64,000 nt of DNA from Desulfurococcales archaeon (lineage in GTDB: Archaea; Thermoproteota; Thermoprotei_A; Sulfolobales; Desulfurococcaceae). The translations under genes and the position numbers were made by a program. Under the pieces are notes generated by a model that saw only the letters and a program-made list of their open reading frames with translations, did not search any database and was not told the origin of the DNA. The DNA lies in the NCBI GenBank assembly GCA_027022365.1, contig JALVYU010000026.1, positions 248,001 to 312,000 on the forward strand, written 5' to 3'. Each line of letters opens with the position of its first letter. The first letter of the stretch is position 1. Below are positions 26,951 through 35,678 of the stretch, piece after piece.

Positions 26951-27028
26951 GGGTGCCGCCCGACGGAACCCGTACTCACCGGTCCCCGTGAGTCACGGGG
27001 ATCTTGTACGGGCGAGGCTCCGCCGTGC
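26951..27028. ncRNA. Candidate structured RNA between two tRNA genes
   Basis: A GC-rich, foldable stretch flanked by AT-rich DNA. Inner hairpin CCCCGTG-AGT-CACGGGG (26984-27000) is enclosed by CCCGTAC (26969-26975) pairing with GTACGGG (27006-27012). TATA-like sequences exist on both sides, so the strand is undecided. No long conserved protein frame. It may be an H/ACA-type or other small RNA; not identified. Confidence 0.42.
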
Positions 27029-27112
27029 AATAATATTTCTTCTCGTCTATCCTTTATTTAGGATTTTTCTCAACCGAATGAATATCGGGCTAGAAGATGG
27101 ATCGGGGAGAGA

Positions 27113-27256
27113 TGGTGGGCCCGGGGGGATTTGAACCCCCGACCTACGGGTCTCTCCCGGCTGTCCATTCTCCAGATCTATTTCATCCCCCTGATAGGGT
27201 CATAAGACCCGTAGAGATCTGGAGCCCGCCGCTCTGCCTGGCTGAGCTACGGGCCC
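27113..27256 (-). tRNA. tRNA-Trp (anticodon CCA) with 67-nt intron
   Basis: Acceptor GGGCCCG/CGGGCCC, discriminator A at 27116 with CCA encoded at 27113-27115, T-arm GGGGGTTCAAATCCCCC, anticodon loop CTCCAGA. The intron is at the canonical 37/38 position, 27152-27218. It contains AGATCTGGAG (27170-27179 on the + strand as ctccagatct) complementary to the anticodon loop and the start of the intron, with a box C-like GGGATGA ahead of it, suggesting a cis-acting 2'-O-methylation guide. Confidence 0.93.
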
Positions 27257-27363
27257 ACCAGGCTGTCATCCAGGAATTACGGTTAGTTTTTGGAGGTATA
27301 AAGGTTTTTGCTGTAGTATAACCGGATTAACTTTATCTTCTAAGCAAGGGATAATCTATTAGT

Positions 27364-27441
27364 GCCCCCGATGAAGAATGAACCCGGGTATAAAACCCGT
27401 CTGAATACCTGCAATGTAGATAAGGCCCGCATGTGAGGGGG
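27364..27441. ncRNA. Candidate C/D-like small RNA
   Basis: Between tRNA-Trp and the KH-domain gene: flanking CCCCC (27365-27369) and GGGGG (27437-27441) could close a terminal stem; inside is a box C-like CGATGAA (27369-27375), a box D'-like CTGA (27401-27404) and a D-like GTGA (27433-27436). The match to box C/D is imperfect. It lies immediately beside the KH-domain gene's stop codon. Confidence 0.28.
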
Positions 27442-28044
27442 TTAGATCTTTTCTTTCCATAGCATGCGCATCTTTCTGCGTTTTTCAAGGAATGTTTCAC
27501 GCTCTATATACCTGTATACTGTCCCGTGTCTTCTCCCTTCTATAAGGAGCTCGATAGCGTTTTTCGCTATGTTCGCTGACTCGAAATCACCTATAATTGC
27601 AACATAGTGCTTATATACTGATATGTAGGTGCCTGTCATCTCTTCGAGAACACGCCTAGCCTTTCCCCCCTCACCTATAATTCTACCTTTTATCCTCTGC
27701 AGGTGGTTGAGCTTATCTCCAACATACTGCTTAAGATCAATTATTATGAGCACTTGGTCCTCATCGAGCAGTCTAAAAGCCCTCTCTGGGCTGAAACCAT
27801 ATGCTATCGCTCTCACTATGTCGCGTGCTTTCATAAGGTTTAGAGCGGTAGTTGATGGTGATGCTGGTTCTATTATCACGGAGCCTGTAGTGGAATCTAT
27901 TGTTATCAACGTGTTTGTACGGCGCATAATCTCTTCTTTTACCTTGCCGTCCTGTCCTATGAGTACACCTATCCTATCCGGCGGTACTTTCTCATATAGT
28001 CTTGTCACGCCTATTGTCAGTCTTCCCTTGTCTTCATTAGACAC
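27442..28044 (-). CDS. KH-domain RNA-binding protein (archaeal Pno1/Dim2-like)
   Basis: 200 residues with two KH modules: 'GVLIGQDGKVKEEIMRRTNT' (residues 26-45) and 'RIKGRIIGEGGKARRVLEEM' (near 115-135), the GxxG-containing pairs of the archaeal KH protein related to Pno1/Krr1 in small-subunit maturation. It overlaps the end of rio1 by 28 bases, forming a ribosome-biogenesis operon with rio1 and aIF1A. Confidence 0.9.
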   Translation of the reverse strand: MSNEDKGRLTIGVTRLYEKVPPDRIGVLIGQDGKVKEEIMRRTNTLITIDSTTGSVIIEPASPSTTALNLMKARDIVRAIAYGFSPERAFRLLDEDQVLIIIDLKQYVGDKLNHLQRIKGRIIGEGGKARRVLEEMTGTYISVYKHYVAIIGDFESANIAKNAIELLIEGRRHGTVYRYIERETFLEKRRKMRMLWKEKI

Positions 28045-28823
28045 GACTTGATCTCCTCCAATACTTTGTTCGGGTCGGGTGTATCTATACCTACTTCATC
28101 CTTGAAGAACCTAATAAGGTTCTTAATATCCCTGATCAAGAATTCCATGGAGTTAGGATGATCTAGGAGAACGGCTTGACCTACATCAATGATGACTATA
28201 TCGAGATCTGGTGTTACCATTATGTTGAACTCAGATAAATCGCTGTGGACGAGCTTGGCTTTGCATACAATCTTGTTGAGTTCCGCTAGGATCTTATTCA
28301 GTATCTCGGCAAGTGATTCCTTATCCAGCTCATTGTATACTTCTGCTAGTAATGGGTATCTTTTTCCATTTTCACCCATAAATTCCATGACTAATACATT
28401 GTTTAGGAAAGTAATAGGTTTGGGTACTTTAACGCCCGCTTCATATAGTCTTTTCAGGTTTCTGAATTCTTTTCTGGTCCACGCATAGATTAGTGCCCTC
28501 GTGTTTCGGGGCTTAAACCCCTCGAAGCGGGGGTCTCCAATGATGTATTTTAGGATGCCTTTCTTGAACATTGCGGTTGATGTTAAATATATTTTTACGG
28601 CTAGAGAAGTGTTTTTGAGCCCGTATGCAAGGTAGACTCGCGCTTCTTTACCGGAACTGATTACACCCGCCATTCGCTTTATGATCTTGCGTCTCATTAG
28701 ATTGTATATCGTCATAACTGTTCTTGTATCAAACACTTCTTCGACTGTCTCGTAGAGATCTTTGTCCTTTATTCTTTTCTCACGGCGAGGATAGGGGTAG
28801 AAGATGTCATCATCTATGCTCAT
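28017..28823 (-). CDS. rio1: RIO1-type serine kinase
   Basis: 268 residues. ATP-binding 'VISSGKEARVYLAYG', catalytic loop 'LVHSDLSEFNIMV' and metal site 'IVIIDVGQAV' define RIO1; the S-G-K-E-A loop replaces the glycine-rich loop. RIO1 assists maturation of the small ribosomal subunit. It overlaps aIF1A by four bases and the KH gene by 28. Confidence 0.95.
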   Translation of the reverse strand: MSIDDDIFYPYPRREKRIKDKDLYETVEEVFDTRTVMTIYNLMRRKIIKRMAGVISSGKEARVYLAYGLKNTSLAVKIYLTSTAMFKKGILKYIIGDPRFEGFKPRNTRALIYAWTRKEFRNLKRLYEAGVKVPKPITFLNNVLVMEFMGENGKRYPLLAEVYNELDKESLAEILNKILAELNKIVCKAKLVHSDLSEFNIMVTPDLDIVIIDVGQAVLLDHPNSMEFLIRDIKNLIRFFKDEVGIDTPDPNKVLEEIKSCLMKTRED

Positions 28824-29167
28824 ATGTACTCACTTAGTGCTTCTAGGAATTCCTGTGGCAGTACACCCTTCTCCAGTAGCTTCGCTACCTCGCCCCTACT
28901 ATACTTGTGTACTATTTCTCCCCTATCCGGCGAGAAATCCCATAGCCCGACTAGTACGATGTCGCCTTCGTTCATCCATACCCTTCTACGCATTTTTCCG
29001 GGTATTCTGACTTTTCTTTCAGCACCGTCGATGCATTTGACCACTAGGTAGTCTCCGCCGAGCAACCTGATAACTCCACAGATAATTGTTCCTTCGCCGG
29101 GCAGTGGCGGTTCTTTACTACTTTCCTCCCTATATCTTCGTTTTTTCTTTTTCCTTTTTCTAGGCAT
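28820..29167 (-). CDS. eif1A: Translation initiation factor aIF-1A
   Basis: 115 residues. Basic N-terminal tail 'MPRKRKKKKRRYREESSKEP', then an S1-type OB fold ('GVIRLLGGDYLVVKCIDGAE', 'MNEGDIVLVGLWDF') as in IF1/eIF1A. Acts in start-site selection on the small subunit. Overlaps rio1 by four bases, so translationally coupled. Confidence 0.96.
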   Translation of the reverse strand: MPRKRKKKKRRYREESSKEPPLPGEGTIICGVIRLLGGDYLVVKCIDGAERKVRIPGKMRRRVWMNEGDIVLVGLWDFSPDRGEIVHKYSRGEVAKLLEKGVLPQEFLEALSEYI

Positions 29168-29183
29168 GGTTTCACCAATTAAA

Positions 29184-30245
29184 CTATTCTTTGACCATGT
29201 ACACTTTATCCCTTACTCTTACTCTTTTCAATCGTTCACCGGTCTTTACGTTCTTTAAGCCCTTTGTCCGTGGGAACTCGTCTAGCTCTCCGGTCTCCTC
29301 GTTTAGGAGATATAGAGTTGATTCATCTTCTGCAACTACTAGGAATTCCTTATCATACACCATGTAGCCCGGCTTCTTCAGCCTGCCCTTCCAATAGTCA
29401 TCATATGGTACACGTATGTTTGAACCATCATCGAGCATGCTGATCTCTACTCCGTGCACATCACGCGACTTCACAACACCTGGGCGGCCACGGTATTCTA
29501 CCAAGTCGCCTCTACTTAGATCAGGCAGTCTCACGGATAACGTAGTGATCCCGTCCCAAGCGCCTTTATCGGGATTATATTTTGTCGGTTTAAACGATTC
29601 TACAACCTTAGCACCAGCGTCTCTACTCAAAAGCATTGATAGTCTCTTAGCTGCGACCTGGCTCAATAGTCTCACATCTAAACCTGTCTTCTTCTCTTTA
29701 ATCTCGACTATCTCCGCCGCGACACCGGGATCCCTTAGAGCCCTTCCTATGATCTTCATGTCATTCTCGTCCAGATGGCCACGTGCACTCCTAATCTGCA
29801 CTAAAGCCTTGTGTGCTCCCCCGGCTACAGCTAGGCATCTGGGACAAGGCACCCTCTTTATGTTGAGCACTAACTCTATCTCATGCTTTACCGGATAGCA
29901 ATCTGCTAGAATAGCCGAGACACGGGCCTTGACACCATGCTGTGTCTTATTTATCTTGTAAAGGTCTGAGACTATATCTATGTCCACTATCGTTATTTTG
30001 TCACGCAAGTTTTTCTCCAGCTCTCTTAGAGCTATTCTCCTGATAACTTCTCTCATCGGTAAGGGATCTCTCCACTCACCTTTATACAACCAGGACCCGC
30101 ACCGAGGACATATTGTTATAGTCAGTACTGGTCTTTCCCTAAATAATCCCTTACGATCTAAGAAGCAGGTTGGACACATCCCGTCTATCAAGGGCTCGTT
30201 CTCGCCGAGCTTCCGGCCACATACTACACAGTATTTTTCACGCAT
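29184..30245 (-). CDS. nmd3: Nmd3-family 60S export/assembly adaptor homologue
   Basis: About 353 residues from ATG 30245. Four CxxC pairs near the N-terminus ('CVVCGR', 'CPTC', 'CPRCGSWLY', 'CPRCLAVAGG') bind zinc as in Nmd3; the rest ('TYDLYKINKTQHGVKAR'-like) matches the archaeal family. In archaea its role is probably in ribosome assembly. It overlaps the DUF424 gene's stop codon by eight bases; the operon runs towards aIF1A. Confidence 0.88.
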   Translation of the reverse strand: MREKYCVVCGRKLGENEPLIDGMCPTCFLDRKGLFRERPVLTITICPRCGSWLYKGEWRDPLPMREVIRRIALRELEKNLRDKITIVDIDIVSDLYKINKTQHGVKARVSAILADCYPVKHEIELVLNIKRVPCPRCLAVAGGAHKALVQIRSARGHLDENDMKIIGRALRDPGVAAEIVEIKEKKTGLDVRLLSQVAAKRLSMLLSRDAGAKVVESFKPTKYNPDKGAWDGITTLSVRLPDLSRGDLVEYRGRPGVVKSRDVHGVEISMLDDGSNIRVPYDDYWKGRLKKPGYMVYDKEFLVVAEDESTLYLLNEETGELDEFPRTKGLKNVKTGERLKRVRVRDKVYMVKE

Positions 30246-30561
30246 GACTAACCCCCAGTACCGCGAACTGGGCATGTTTAATTCCTCTAACCACGAGAAT
30301 AGCGTCAGGATGAACCAGTCCACGATTAATTGCTGCTTCAACTATGTTATTGCCTACGAGGTTAGCTATGGTTGCGCCCGCCAACATATTGAGGGCTTCA
30401 TCTATTGTGACCAGTTCTCCCTTGTAGAAAGCCGGGTCTACGTAGAACTTTATATTATCGTCGCTGAGCGTGGCGCCGAGTAGGTCAGCGTCGCAAACAG
30501 CTATAATTATTTCTCCGTCGTACTCGTATCTCTTGATATAAACCATGTCATTGTTACTCAT
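30238..30561 (-). CDS. DUF424 family protein
   Basis: 107 residues with 'ICDADLLG'-like 'AVCDADLLGATLSDDNIKFY', 'TIANLVGNNIVEAAINRG' and 'GIKHAQFAVL', the DUF424 pattern. Archaeal-conserved, function unknown, typically beside aIF2-beta and Nmd3, as here. Overlaps the nmd3 start. Confidence 0.9.
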   Translation of the reverse strand: MSNNDMVYIKRYEYDGEIIIAVCDADLLGATLSDDNIKFYVDPAFYKGELVTIDEALNMLAGATIANLVGNNIVEAAINRGLVHPDAILVVRGIKHAQFAVLGVSHA

Positions 30562-30632
30562 AATCTCTACTACCCCTAGGGTTTGGTGTTCTAGAATGTT
30601 GGATAAATGTTTCTGTTAATGAAAATAAAGCA

Positions 30633-31094
30633 TTAGAATGCTTGGAGAGATGTTTCGGCACCGCATGCAAGGCATTTCAGTATGAATACTTTTCCTGACC
30701 TCTTGAGCTCCGTGAACCTGCTACCGCATGTTGGGCATAATACGTATTTCTTCACGAATATCTCGATTAGCTTATTTATGACGTGCGCGCCGAACCTGCC
30801 TTGGAGCACTAATTGCTGTGATTCATCCATATATGCCGGGACAGCTAGTTCTTTCGCAAAGTAGCGCTGGAGAATCTTGGGATCCCGGTTGAGATAATCA
30901 GCTATCCACCTGAAATTACGTATTACAGTCTTCCCACCAACAATTATTATCTCGGCCTTCGGTATCTGGAACGCCTCCTGCGACCTAGCCTTAGTCGGTA
31001 ACTTCGAATATGCTCTCTCGAGTAATTCGTCGTATGTGTACTCACTCACTTTTTTGACCAAATCAACCACCTCATTAATGGTATTCAAAAACAT
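30633..31094 (-). CDS. eif2B: Translation initiation factor aIF-2 beta
   Basis: 153 residues. Alpha/beta core ('IVGGKTVIRNFRWIADYLNR') then a zinc finger with 'CPTCGSRFTELKRSGKVFIL' and 'CLACGAE', as in aIF2-beta, part of the initiator-tRNA carrier complex. Divergent from the methylthiotransferase gene at 31189. Confidence 0.95.
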   Translation of the reverse strand: MFLNTINEVVDLVKKVSEYTYDELLERAYSKLPTKARSQEAFQIPKAEIIIVGGKTVIRNFRWIADYLNRDPKILQRYFAKELAVPAYMDESQQLVLQGRFGAHVINKLIEIFVKKYVLCPTCGSRFTELKRSGKVFILKCLACGAETSLQAF

Positions 31095-31188
31095 CTATTT
31101 ATTTACTATTAAGTGCTAATGCGTGTTTAGAATAGTGTCATAGATACCTTATAAAGGGGTTTCTCCCCTTGAAAATCGAGGGGTAGAA

Positions 31189-32472
31189 GTGAGGATATAT
31201 ATTGAAACATATGGCTGTGCTCTGAATAGAGCTGATGAATCAATTATGAAGACTGTGCTTACTGAGAGAGGCCACGAGATAGTATCTTCGCCGGATCATG
31301 CCGATGTCATAGTAATTAACACGTGTACTGTCCGACTAGACACTGAGTTAAGAATGGTAAAAAGAATCGAAGAACTACGAGATTTCTGCCGAGCACATGG
31401 TAAGAAACTGGTGGTGGCTGGATGTATGGCTCAGGCGCAACCCTACAAGATCTCCAAGATAGCGCCAGAGGCCAGCCTTATATCCCCACAGAATAGTAGC
31501 AGAATACACCTGGCTATCGAGGAAAATAGTAGGGTAGTACTCCTAGACGGCGATAGAGACAGGAATTGTATTGGTTTATGGGTTGAGAAGGGAGTAGCAT
31601 ATATTCCGCTCCAAGACGGCTGTACAGGCGATTGCAGTTTCTGTATAGTGAAAAATGCACGTAGAAAACTCACTAGTTATCCAATGGAAAAAATTATTGA
31701 TGTGATCAAAAAAGCCGTTACTAATGGTGCTGTGGAAATTGAGCTTACAGGACAAGATACTGCGTCATACGGCCTAGACCTTTACGGCTCCCAGAAGCTT
31801 CCGGAACTACTAGAACGCATCGATGACTTACCCGGGAATTTCATGGTTAGAATAGGCATGATGAACCCAGACACATTGAGAAATATATTGGATCAAGTGA
31901 TAGAGGCCATGAGGCAATGCAGGAGAATTTATCACTTTCTCCACATACCGCTCCAGAGCGGAAGTGATAAGGTATTAAAGATCATGAGGAGAAGATACAC
32001 TGTCGACGAATATGTTGAGCTAGTCAAAGAGCTCAGAAGAAAAATACCTGAGGTAAGCATAGCAACAGACATAATTGTGGGGCATCCAGGCGAGGAAGAA
32101 GAAGATTTCGAGGCTACGATCAATATTATAGAGAAACTAGAGTTCGAAAGAGTACATGCTGCTGTTTACAGTATTAGACCTAACACTCTATCCGCTAGAA
32201 TGCCTCAAGTCCCGACCAAGACAAAGAAAAACAGGATGCTAAGACTACTTAGAGTAGTAGAAGAGGTCGGCTACAAAGTACATGCGCGTTACATTGGGTC
32301 AACGCTGAATGTGTTTATCACGGAGAAGACCAATAAGTGGATCGGTAGAACTAGGAACTATATTCCCGTGATCATATTGGACGACTTCAGCCCACTTAAC
32401 TACGGCAAACATGCAACAGTATTTATCAGGGACGCTACATTCTATGATCTCCGAGGAGAAATAGCTCGTTAG
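31189..32472 (+). CDS. tRNA t6A methylthiotransferase (e-MtaB-like)
   Basis: 427 residues. N-terminal MTTase domain '[16 protein letters not shown]' with Cys residues (also 'INTCTVR' and 'VAGCMAQ'), radical-SAM CxxxCxxC '[18 protein letters not shown]', and a C-terminal TRAM-like domain. It converts t6A37 to ms2t6A in tRNAs. GTG start after gaggggt. Divergent from aIF2-beta. Confidence 0.92.
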   Translation: MRIYIETYGCALNRADESIMKTVLTERGHEIVSSPDHADVIVINTCTVRLDTELRMVKRIEELRDFCRAHGKKLVVAGCMAQAQPYKISKIAPEASLISPQNSSRIHLAIEENSRVVLLDGDRDRNCIGLWVEKGVAYIPLQDGCTGDCSFCIVKNARRKLTSYPMEKIIDVIKKAVTNGAVEIELTGQDTASYGLDLYGSQKLPELLERIDDLPGNFMVRIGMMNPDTLRNILDQVIEAMRQCRRIYHFLHIPLQSGSDKVLKIMRRRYTVDEYVELVKELRRKIPEVSIATDIIVGHPGEEEEDFEATINIIEKLEFERVHAAVYSIRPNTLSARMPQVPTKTKKNRMLRLLRVVEEVGYKVHARYIGSTLNVFITEKTNKWIGRTRNYIPVIILDDFSPLNYGKHATVFIRDATFYDLRGEIAR

Positions 32473-33269
32473 ATCGTAGTTTCTATAAATTCTATCTCAG
32501 GGTTATACTTAATCAACGACCTGTTTATCTCGTTAGCCAGTCTGACAAGATCGGATAACCTAATAGGGGTTGATACGGGATAAGCCCTTATCCTTGCAAC
32601 AACCTCCCCAACGCCTATTTTCTCTATCATTATTTTCTTCGAGTCTATCCTGAATATTCCCAGATCTATCTCCTCGATACTTTTTATAAGGTCGTCGACA
32701 ACTCTTAGTGGATCTATCTCACCAGTATTTAGTCTGATTCGTATCTGAACCGATGGTACGTACTCTTTGATAATAGCGTTAACTAGTAGGCTGTTTGCAA
32801 TGTATATTCTCTTACCATATATATCCTCGAGTGTTGAGACCATAGGCTCTACATCAATTATTCTTCCATAAACAGGTGTTGTGTGCCCGGGCAACCTTAT
32901 TTCATAGCTCTTCCCCTTGATGTGGCGGAGTAGCTGCAGATTGATATATGCGACGAACTCCCTGATCTCATAGAAGAACAAGATGAAGCTTGATACAACA
33001 AATATCGATATAGCTATAATAACTATATCGGGAGGAACAAATAAGTTCAGGATTGTTACCAGAATTATGAATATGACAATGACATCTATGAATCTGCTGA
33101 TCGTGTTCTTTGTTGAAGCAGATACTATTCCTCTATTCATGAGCGAGGTCAGAAATCTAACGAGCAGTATTCTCATGAGTACGAGTATTATTATTACGAG
33201 TATGACTGACTGGAATTTAAACAGTAGTTGCTCTGGCGATGGAAAAGTGAACGTCCAGTTAAAATACAC
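32469..33269 (-). CDS. MscS-like mechanosensitive channel family protein
   Basis: 266 residues. Three hydrophobic segments (about 13-36, 57-79, 85-107), then a beta-domain and alpha/beta C-terminus ('[20 protein letters not shown]', '[13 protein letters not shown]') like MscS. Four bases overlap the preceding methylthiotransferase end; the gene follows trkA and trkH on the minus strand with short gaps, suggesting an ion-homeostasis operon. The pore helix glycine-alanine pattern is weak, so it may be a divergent member. Confidence 0.75.
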   Translation of the reverse strand: MYFNWTFTFPSPEQLLFKFQSVILVIIILVLMRILLVRFLTSLMNRGIVSASTKNTISRFIDVIVIFIILVTILNLFVPPDIVIIAISIFVVSSFILFFYEIREFVAYINLQLLRHIKGKSYEIRLPGHTTPVYGRIIDVEPMVSTLEDIYGKRIYIANSLLVNAIIKEYVPSVQIRIRLNTGEIDPLRVVDDLIKSIEEIDLGIFRIDSKKIMIEKIGVGEVVARIRAYPVSTPIRLSDLVRLANEINRSLIKYNPEIEFIETTI

Positions 33270-33275
33270 GTGTAT

Positions 33276-33920
33276 TCACCCTTTGAAGTACCTCTCAACA
33301 TCTTCTACTCTGGATAACACTATTAATTGGTAGCCTGGACGAAGCACGTCATCCTCTATAGGGGGGCGAAGAGTTTTTCCATCGAAGAGCAAGAGTATCT
33401 TCACGTCCTCAGGGAGTTTTAGGTTTCGAAGCTCTGTCCCTATGACAGGATCTGTTTCTGCGAGTGATATCTGGTATATCTTATAGTTTCCTACGATGCT
33501 GATCAGTCTTGGTGAGGATATTGAGTCTAGATAGCTATTGAGGATTGATGCTATGAGACTGGCCTGAGAGATGGGTACTCCTAGTCCGAGTTCTTGGAGT
33601 AGATTCGCTATTCTATGATCGGTGACTTTGGCTAGCCTGTAGGGGACATTATATAGTTTGGCGATTGCAAGCACGAACAAGTTTATCTCGTTCCTACCCG
33701 TCAGCGCTATTACCATGTCGATTTCATCCATTTGTATGTCGCTTGCATATAGTGTTACATCCGTCGCATCCTTTCCTATGACAAAAATATCATATTTACT
33801 TGATAGCTCAGCTCTCCTCTGAGGATCCTTTTCTACGACGTAGACTTGGTGCTTCTTCAGGTCAAGAAGACTCAATAACTCCTCTGCAACTCCTCCGCCG
33901 CCAACAATGAGTATTCTCAA
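33276..33920 (-). CDS. trkA: TrkA-type potassium uptake regulator
   Basis: 214 residues. N-terminal Rossmann fold 'RILIVGGGGVAEELLSLLDL' with acidic 'VVEKDPQR', then a TrkA-C-like domain ('GTELRNLKLPEDVKILLLFD'). A cytoplasmic NAD-binding partner of TrkH. Located between trkH and the MscS-like gene. Confidence 0.92.
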   Translation of the reverse strand: MRILIVGGGGVAEELLSLLDLKKHQVYVVEKDPQRRAELSSKYDIFVIGKDATDVTLYASDIQMDEIDMVIALTGRNEINLFVLAIAKLYNVPYRLAKVTDHRIANLLQELGLGVPISQASLIASILNSYLDSISSPRLISIVGNYKIYQISLAETDPVIGTELRNLKLPEDVKILLLFDGKTLRPPIEDDVLRPGYQLIVLSRVEDVERYFKG

Positions 33921-33956
33921 GGAATCATCACTCCGTGCTTAGGGATCAGCGCTTCT

Positions 33957-35414
33957 TTACCTTAGTATTTTAATAACCTTGCGCCCAGATATAAGTCCTA
34001 CTAATAAGAAGACCTGTGTATATTCGACTCTCCCGATCAGCATCAATATCATTATCACAGCTCTTACCAGTAGGGGAGCATTGGGTGCGACTACTCCAGC
34101 GCTTAAACCTACACATCCTGCTGCGGATGTTGCCTCGAATAAAGCGTTTATGAAGCTGTATCCCTCGGCGGTTATTAGTAGGGCTCCGATAAATATTGCG
34201 AACATATGGACTATTGTGAAGAGAAGAGCTTGCCCTATTTCTTGCTCGGTGATGGCGTTCCCATCTATTTTTATCGTCTTCTGTATCTTGTCTCCAACAA
34301 TGGTATTTATTGATGCGTATTTGAATTTCTTCACTAAAACTAGTAGCCTGAAGCTCTTTATACCACCAGCTGTTGAGAATATCATTCCGCCTATGAACAT
34401 AGATAGTATAAGTATGAGTTTAGTGGTTGTTGATAGTCCGGCGATAGTTCCTATATTGAATCCTGTTGTTGTCATAGCCGATACTAGATTAAAGGAGCCA
34501 GCAACAAGAGAATATTCTAGGGGTTTATGATCTACTAGCACGTAGCTGAGGTCTGTTGCTATGACCAGTATGATCATTGAGTAAAGATATGTTCGGAACT
34601 CCTCGCTTCTCCATACGCTACGTAGTTCTCCTCTCAACATCTTATCCAGCAAAACAAAGTTCATACCTCCTAGAAACATTAGAGCCATTACCGGTATGTA
34701 TGTCAGGGGCGCCCTATTGAATATGACTTGATAGCCTTGATCATATGTTGACATACCACCAGTCGCTACTGTGGTTAATACGTGGTTGAATGCCTCGTAG
34801 AAATTCATGCCCGTATAAACATACGCTATTATTCCGCCTATCGTTAGGATCAGATATATCCTTATGAGTCTCTGCGCGGTCCGATAGAACGTCGCCTCTA
34901 TCTTTAGTGGTCTCTCAACACCATAGGCGGCCGCGCCGACTCGGTAAAAGTATGGAAACAATACCATGGCAAAAACAACTACACCGAGCTCGCCGCTCCA
35001 CTGCATTATGCTACGCCACGTTACTATGGATGGCTTCATGTGATCGAGGCCTGTCAGGACAGTAAAGCCTGTACCGGTGAAGCCCGAGATCGATTCAAAC
35101 CATGCGTTGACAAAGCTTATCTTCAGAGATATCATTAGCGGTATGGCTGCTTCGAGGGAGATCAATGGCCAAGCTATAGATGTAGCAATTAATCCTTCAA
35201 GGAGAGAGAGGGGTTTTGCCTCGATTTTCTGGAGCAGGTAACCCGCGAATATAAGGACTATTGAGGCGATAAAGAATGGCCAAGTTATAGGTTTCAAAGT
35301 GATCATATCAATCAATGGTACGCTCAGCATCAAAAGACCAAGCACTATCTGTAGAGCACCAATTATCTTCAAGATACTGCTCCAGTTAATCACCGCCAAA
35401 GCACCATTGCTCAA
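33957..35414 (-). CDS. trkH: TrkH-type potassium transporter
   Basis: 485 residues with about ten membrane segments and selectivity-filter-like 'SISGFTGTGFTVL', 'TTVATGGMST', 'AMTTTGFNIGT' and 'TSAAGCVGLSAG' in the four-repeat pattern of the TrkH/KtrB family. Mediates K+ uptake with TrkA. First gene of the minus-strand operon trkH-trkA-mscS. Confidence 0.94.
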   Translation of the reverse strand: MSNGALAVINWSSILKIIGALQIVLGLLMLSVPLIDMITLKPITWPFFIASIVLIFAGYLLQKIEAKPLSLLEGLIATSIAWPLISLEAAIPLMISLKISFVNAWFESISGFTGTGFTVLTGLDHMKPSIVTWRSIMQWSGELGVVVFAMVLFPYFYRVGAAAYGVERPLKIEATFYRTAQRLIRIYLILTIGGIIAYVYTGMNFYEAFNHVLTTVATGGMSTYDQGYQVIFNRAPLTYIPVMALMFLGGMNFVLLDKMLRGELRSVWRSEEFRTYLYSMIILVIATDLSYVLVDHKPLEYSLVAGSFNLVSAMTTTGFNIGTIAGLSTTTKLILILSMFIGGMIFSTAGGIKSFRLLVLVKKFKYASINTIVGDKIQKTIKIDGNAITEQEIGQALLFTIVHMFAIFIGALLITAEGYSFINALFEATSAAGCVGLSAGVVAPNAPLLVRAVIMILMLIGRVEYTQVFLLVGLISGRKVIKILR

Positions 35415-35550
35415 AGATCATTGTAAATCTCCGTAACGATACCCAGGCCACGATGATAATCTAAAGTATGTTTTTAAAATTAAATATTCCCCAAAGAACA
35501 ATAGGATCACCAACAATATTCATATGGGCTCTAAAATGATAGAGAATATG

Positions 35551-35625
35551 CGGGCCCGCGGGGATTCGAACCCCGGGTCTCCGGCTTAGAAGGCCGGCGC
35601 CCTATCCTGGCTAGGCTACGGGCCC
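35551..35625 (-). tRNA. tRNA-Arg (anticodon TCT)
   Basis: 75 bases. Acceptor GGGCCCG/CGGGCCC, anticodon loop CTTCTAA in stem CCGGC/GCCGG, T-arm GGGGTTCGAATCCCC. No intron and no CCA encoded. Confidence 0.95.
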
Positions 35626-35678
35626 ACTGCCCCACGCCAGCCTTCATCTTAGGAAATATTTTTCGGGGGATATAGGCT

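Noticed and set aside
27097-27321. 74-aa plus-strand frame
   Set aside because: It reads the tRNA-Trp gene backwards; such frames over tRNAs are artefacts.
29416-29898. 160-aa plus-strand frame over nmd3
   Set aside because: Antisense shadow; nmd3 is strongly supported by its zinc motifs.
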